Part shown: in pieces, positions 61,035 through 64,000 of the stretch
Numbering within the stretch: the stretch's first letter is position 1
Layout: the number at the start of each line of letters is the position of its first letter
From: Bradysia coprophila
Lineage: Eukaryota > Arthropoda > Insecta > Diptera > Sciaridae
DNA: 64,000 nt
Reading direction: 5' to 3'
Assembly: GCF_014529535.1 (NCBI RefSeq)
Contig: NW_023503501.1
Location: 4,284,150 to 4,348,149 of the forward strand
Notes under the pieces: generated by a model
What the model was told of the DNA's origin: nothing
The model's database searches: none
What the model saw: only the letters and a program-made list of their open reading frames with translations
Translations under genes and position numbers: made by a program

Positions 61035-62000
61035 CTTATCCCTTAGAGGGGTTCTTTTGAAAAACAGCATACCGAAATCGGGCGTGTTTTCTAGTGGAAC
61101 TTTTTATAGGTACCTAGAAAGGACTTCGACCCTAGAAGCCAAAACCACTCTCAAAAAAATTCTTCGAAGCTTTTATGGCTGGTGAAAGGTGATCGAAAGC
61201 CGAAAATTTGCACTTTTCTTACCAACATTTCTCCAGGTACACGAGCCGTACAGGGTCGTGTGGGGTGTCATTAGAAAGGTAATCACATGTACTATTGAGC
61301 CGAATAGAGACTCATTGGTTTTAAAATTCACCGACACTGAAATATGTGCAGTTGAAGTTTTCAACCGAAAACTTGCACTTTTCTTACCAATGTTTCTCTA
61401 GTTACATGAGCCGTACATGGTGGTGTGGGGCATCATTTGAAATGTAATTTTATGTGCTTTTGGGCCAAATAGAGTTTTATGGGGTTTGGATGCATATGCG
61501 ATGAAATATGGGTACTTAAACATTTCAACTTCTCATATTTCATCGTAGATGCTTTCAAACCCCATAAAACTCTATTTGGCCCAAAAGCACATAAAATTAC
61601 CTTTCAAATGATGCCCCACACCACCATGTACGGCTCGTGTAACTGGAGAAATATTGGTAAGAACAGTGTAAGGTTTCTGTTGAAAACTTCAACTGCACAT
61701 ATTTCAGTGTCGGTGAATTTTAAAACCAATGAGTCTCTATTCGGCTCAATAGTACATGTGATTACCTTTCTAATGACACCCCACACGACCCTGTACGGCT
61801 CGTGTACCTGGAGAAATGTTGGTAAGAAAAGTGCAAATTTTCGGCTTTCGATCACCTTTCACCAGTCTCGAAGAATTTTTTTGAAAGTGGTTTTGGGTTC
61901 TAGGGTCGAAGTCCTTTCTAGGCACATAGAAAAAAAACCGCTGGAAAATGCGTCCGATTTCGGTAGGCTGTTTTTCAAAAGAATCCCTCTTAGCTTAAAG
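61035..62000. mobile_element. ~965-bp palindrome with duplicated internal units
   Basis: Arms of about 450-470 bp meet near 61520. Landmarks on both sides include CCAAATAGAGTTTTATGGGG, a GAGCCGTACA block, a CGAATAGAGACTCATTGG block, GATCGAAAGCCGAAAATTTG, GGACTTCGACCCTAGAA and AGAGGGGTTCTTTTGAAAAA. Within each arm, a unit of about 165 bp occurs twice (GCACTTTTCTTACCAA ... GCCGTACA). The 190-codon frame 61479-62051 and the 83-codon minus frame at 61604-61855 are by-products of the arms. Confidence 0.88.
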
Positions 62001-62206
62001 ATGACAACTGTCAAGTTAGGACTTCTTAAATTCAAGACTGTAGCAATATAGTCATCACTGTATCGTGTGCAGGAGACTACAAAAAATGATCGATTGGCGA
62101 TAACAAGTCTGGCAACAAAGAAAGTGGTTAAGCCAACAGGACAATTAATACGTCAATGCGATTAGAACGATAAGAATGGATAAGTAACAGAACTCAAAGT
62201 ATTTTT

Positions 62207-62365
62207 ATACATTTCGTACCTAGGACTAAAAGTCTTTTTTAGCGTGTGAGAGGTTTCCAGACAGAGCCGAAGGCGAGGTCTGGAATCGAATACGCTAAAA
62301 AAGACTTTTAGTCCGTGGTACAAATAGTATTTTTCATATTGGACGGAGTCCTAGGTATGAAAACG
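62207..62365 (+). mobile_element. MITE family D, copy 2
   Basis: Near-identical to 32149-32330, with the same orientation and ends, but without the ~28-bp block next to the right terminus. Only a few single-base differences were noticed over about 150 bp. Confidence 0.88.
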
Positions 62366-62951
62366 TAATTTACCGAACGGCGGAGAGAGACTACTAGCAT
62401 CTATAACAATTTATTGGTACAGTCGTTCGTCGGCTGCGAATAAGTTCATATTCGACATTCGATCTGCATCGGTTCGAATAGAACAATGAAAAGTCAGCAG
62501 TTTAACGAAACTGCTGCAACCAAATCTATTTTCTGTTGAAAGATAATACATTCGTGGTCGTTATTGCCGTCCCGTATTTTGAAACAGGATTCAGGTGGAA
62601 AGATATCATCAAAAGTGAATTAAAATGAAGTATTAAAAAAAATACAGAAAACCGCTTTTGAGCAAAGCACCGATGCCTCTTAAGAATTCAGAAGAGCTAC
62701 ACACACCCTGGGAATTATCACCCATGAATTATTACACATCAAGGAATTGTATTGTGCCGCAGCTGTCTCAGAATTACTCTCCAGCTGTTTGTAGCTGAAG
62801 AATTATGACCCATTAAATTAGAAATTATCACCCAGTGAATTATCAAGCGAAAATTATCACCCACGCAATAATGTTTGACGAATTTCCGAGAATGCCAGAT
62901 GTCCAACGACACTAAAATTACAATGGACACGTAATCTACTACTTCTTGAAC

Positions 62952-63449
62952 TTTTATCTCCTGCAAGCTGATATTTCATACATTACACGTTTCTGCATAT
63001 AAACACAAACACATACATAACCACAGCCTATACGATTGGATAATTCACACATAACCCACCTAGGGTAAATTTACTTTCCATCTACATATTTGAAAAAAAA
63101 AAAAAATCGCCGAACGGCGGAAGCGAACGCGGGACCAGCAGCATATCAACCAAACATGCTGACCGCTACGCCAACAAATCACATAACGCGATGCAATTGG
63201 TGTCGGTAGTGGTTCGTTAGTCACTTCTACATCGATCAAATAATCAGAGTAGTCGGAATGATGTGATTTGAACGAAATGTTGAGGTGGATAGTATATGTG
63301 TGTGAGTAAGTAAATAAAGGATTCTCTGTATGATGTTTTTTTTTGTTGTGAATGCGTTTTAAAACAACATGCTTAATTAATTAATTTTAAATCCAAATTT
63401 TTGTGGTTATTTCGCTAATGTATGAAATATCAGCTTGCAGGAGATAAAA
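62952..63449. mobile_element. Element with perfect 34-bp terminal inverted repeats enclosing a tRNA-like sequence
   Basis: TTTTATCTCCTGCAAGCTGATATTTCATACATTA (given in two parts: 62952-62971 and 62972-62985) is matched exactly in reverse complement at 63416-63449. The roughly 500-bp interval contains a pol III-type unit on the minus strand and no protein frame. Whether the tRNA-like unit moved with the ends or inserted into them is not decidable here. Confidence 0.65.
63101..63180 (-). ncRNA. tRNA-derived SINE head / degenerate tRNA with pol III boxes and T-run terminator
   Basis: Read on the minus strand, TTGGCGTAGCGGTCAGCATG resembles a pol III A box (TGGCGTAGCGG against TGGCNNAGTGG). About 35 bp later, GCGTTCGCTTCC resembles a B box. 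A CCGCC/GGCG stem follows, then a run of 14 T, a pol III terminator. A 5-7-bp anticodon-like stem around TTGGTTG can be drawn, but there is no proper acceptor stem, so it is not called a functional tRNA. A tRNA-derived SINE or pseudogene is the best reading. Confidence 0.6.
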
Positions 63450-63454
63450 CATTG

Positions 63455-63575
63455 TTCTACCTTGGTGTATATTTCTCGAATCACTTCTTATGTACAATTG
63501 TATATACACTCGCTGGCGCTCGTTATATACAATTGTACATACGAAGTTATTCTCGAAATATACACCAAGGTAGAA
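63455..63575. repeat. Inverted repeat, ~48-bp arms (TTCTACCTTGGTGTATATTT)
   Basis: TTCTACCTTGGTGTATATTT... at the left and AAATATACACCAAGGTAGAA at the right, plus inner TATGTACAATTGTATATA / TATATACAATTGTACATA arms, around a short GCTGGCGCTCG centre. It abuts the 34-bp terminal repeat ending at 63449. Confidence 0.85.
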
Positions 63576-63809
63576 AATGTACTATAACTGACTTCCGTAC
63601 CAAATATATAAAAACGGTTAAAATTCAAATTCAAAGCTTCAATCCAAAGAAACGTTCACAATCAACATTTTTTGTAGTAAAACGTTAACTAACATAGGTA
63701 CTGAACATATCGACAAAAAGCTTACGATGCGAAGTTCAGCAAAAACGTTGGTCCAACGAAAAGCTTAACAATGAAATTCAAAATACGCTTGCGAGTGAAC
63801 AAAATGAAC

Positions 63810-63934
63810 TCTCTCATCTCTCTCTGTTAGTCTGCTCTCATTCCGAAACGAAAATAACAAAACTCAAATGCATAAACAAAAACCAATCCGGTCGGCATAG
63901 TCAGTCGGTTTCTGTTTACACGCTCGGTTGGTTG
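63810..63934 (+). promoter_or_regulatory. Predicted core promoter (TCAGT initiator + DPE) at the window's right edge
   Basis: TCAGT at 63901-63905 (A+1 at 63903) is followed by GGTTG at 63930-63934, exactly +28 to +32 and matching the DPE consensus RGWYV at all five positions. A CT-rich GAGA-factor-like tract (CTCTCATCTCTCTCTG) lies about 80 bp upstream. There is no TATA box at -30, as is usual for DPE promoters. A plus-strand gene probably begins here, with its coding region beyond the window. Confidence 0.6.
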
Positions 63935-64000
63935 TCCCTATATTCGTCTGTTAAATATCGTATGCGGTTTTTATCATGTGGGTGTTTTAAAATCCAATAC

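Noticed and set aside
61479..62051. 190-codon plus frame and the 83-codon minus frame at 61604-61855
   Set aside because: They lie in the arms of a large palindrome and mirror each other; no domain is recognised.
63101..63180. Functional tRNA gene
   Set aside because: A- and B-box-like sequences exist but no acceptor stem can be drawn and the T arm is imperfect; SINE or pseudogene is preferred.

Overview
This is an AT-rich animal nuclear sequence, almost certainly from an insect and probably a fly. Genes are split by short GT-AG introns. The recognisable proteins are animal or arthropod families: the Mondo bHLH-Zip factor, puromycin-sensitive aminopeptidase, an Atg8/LC3 protein, a relaxin-family LRR receptor, an AA15 copper oxygenase and a single-domain VWC (Vago-type) peptide. 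At least two core promoters carry the arthropod initiator TCAGT. Assignment to Diptera is an inference from gene content and compact introns; I cannot name the species.

Layout. 1-2.4 kb is an intron or upstream sequence. 2.4-5.4 kb (+) holds the last nine exons of Mondo, with the 5' part outside the window. 5.4-9.3 kb is intergenic and repeat-rich, with tandem arrays and a 0.5-kb palindrome. 9.36-12.15 kb (+) is a complete Psa-type M1 aminopeptidase in four exons. 13.4-15.9 kb (+) is a three-exon LC3-subfamily Atg8 gene with a 20-residue tail after the glycine. 15.9-28.8 kb has no gene I can support but many miniature and fold-back elements. 28.8-57.2 kb (+) is a relaxin-receptor-like LGR (LDLa, LRRs, 7TM) in eleven proposed exons. 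Its 18-kb first intron contains two small antisense genes: a Vago-type SVWC peptide (36.8-37.3 kb) and an AA15 lytic polysaccharide monooxygenase (42.7-43.4 kb). 57.2-64 kb is again repeat-dominated, with a tRNA-derived element and, at the very end, a predicted TCAGT+DPE core promoter pointing out of the window.

The five full genes and one partial gene do not form a pathway. Mondo is sugar-responsive transcription, Psa is cytosolic peptide turnover, LC3 is autophagy, the LGR is relaxin/insulin-like peptide sensing, AA15 is probably chitin oxidation, and SVWC is a secreted stress or immune type peptide.

The most unusual property is the density of inverted-repeat DNA. At least fifteen palindromic or fold-back structures are present, from a perfect 56-bp-arm hairpin with a 9-nt loop to a 1.9-kb element with 8-bp target duplications. 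They include a 0.5-kb array of palindromic 19-20-bp units that switches strand at its centre. Several families have two or more copies here, and one pair is nearly identical, suggesting recent movement.

All exon joins were worked out by eye from reading frame, splice consensus and family resemblance. No alignment or database search was run.
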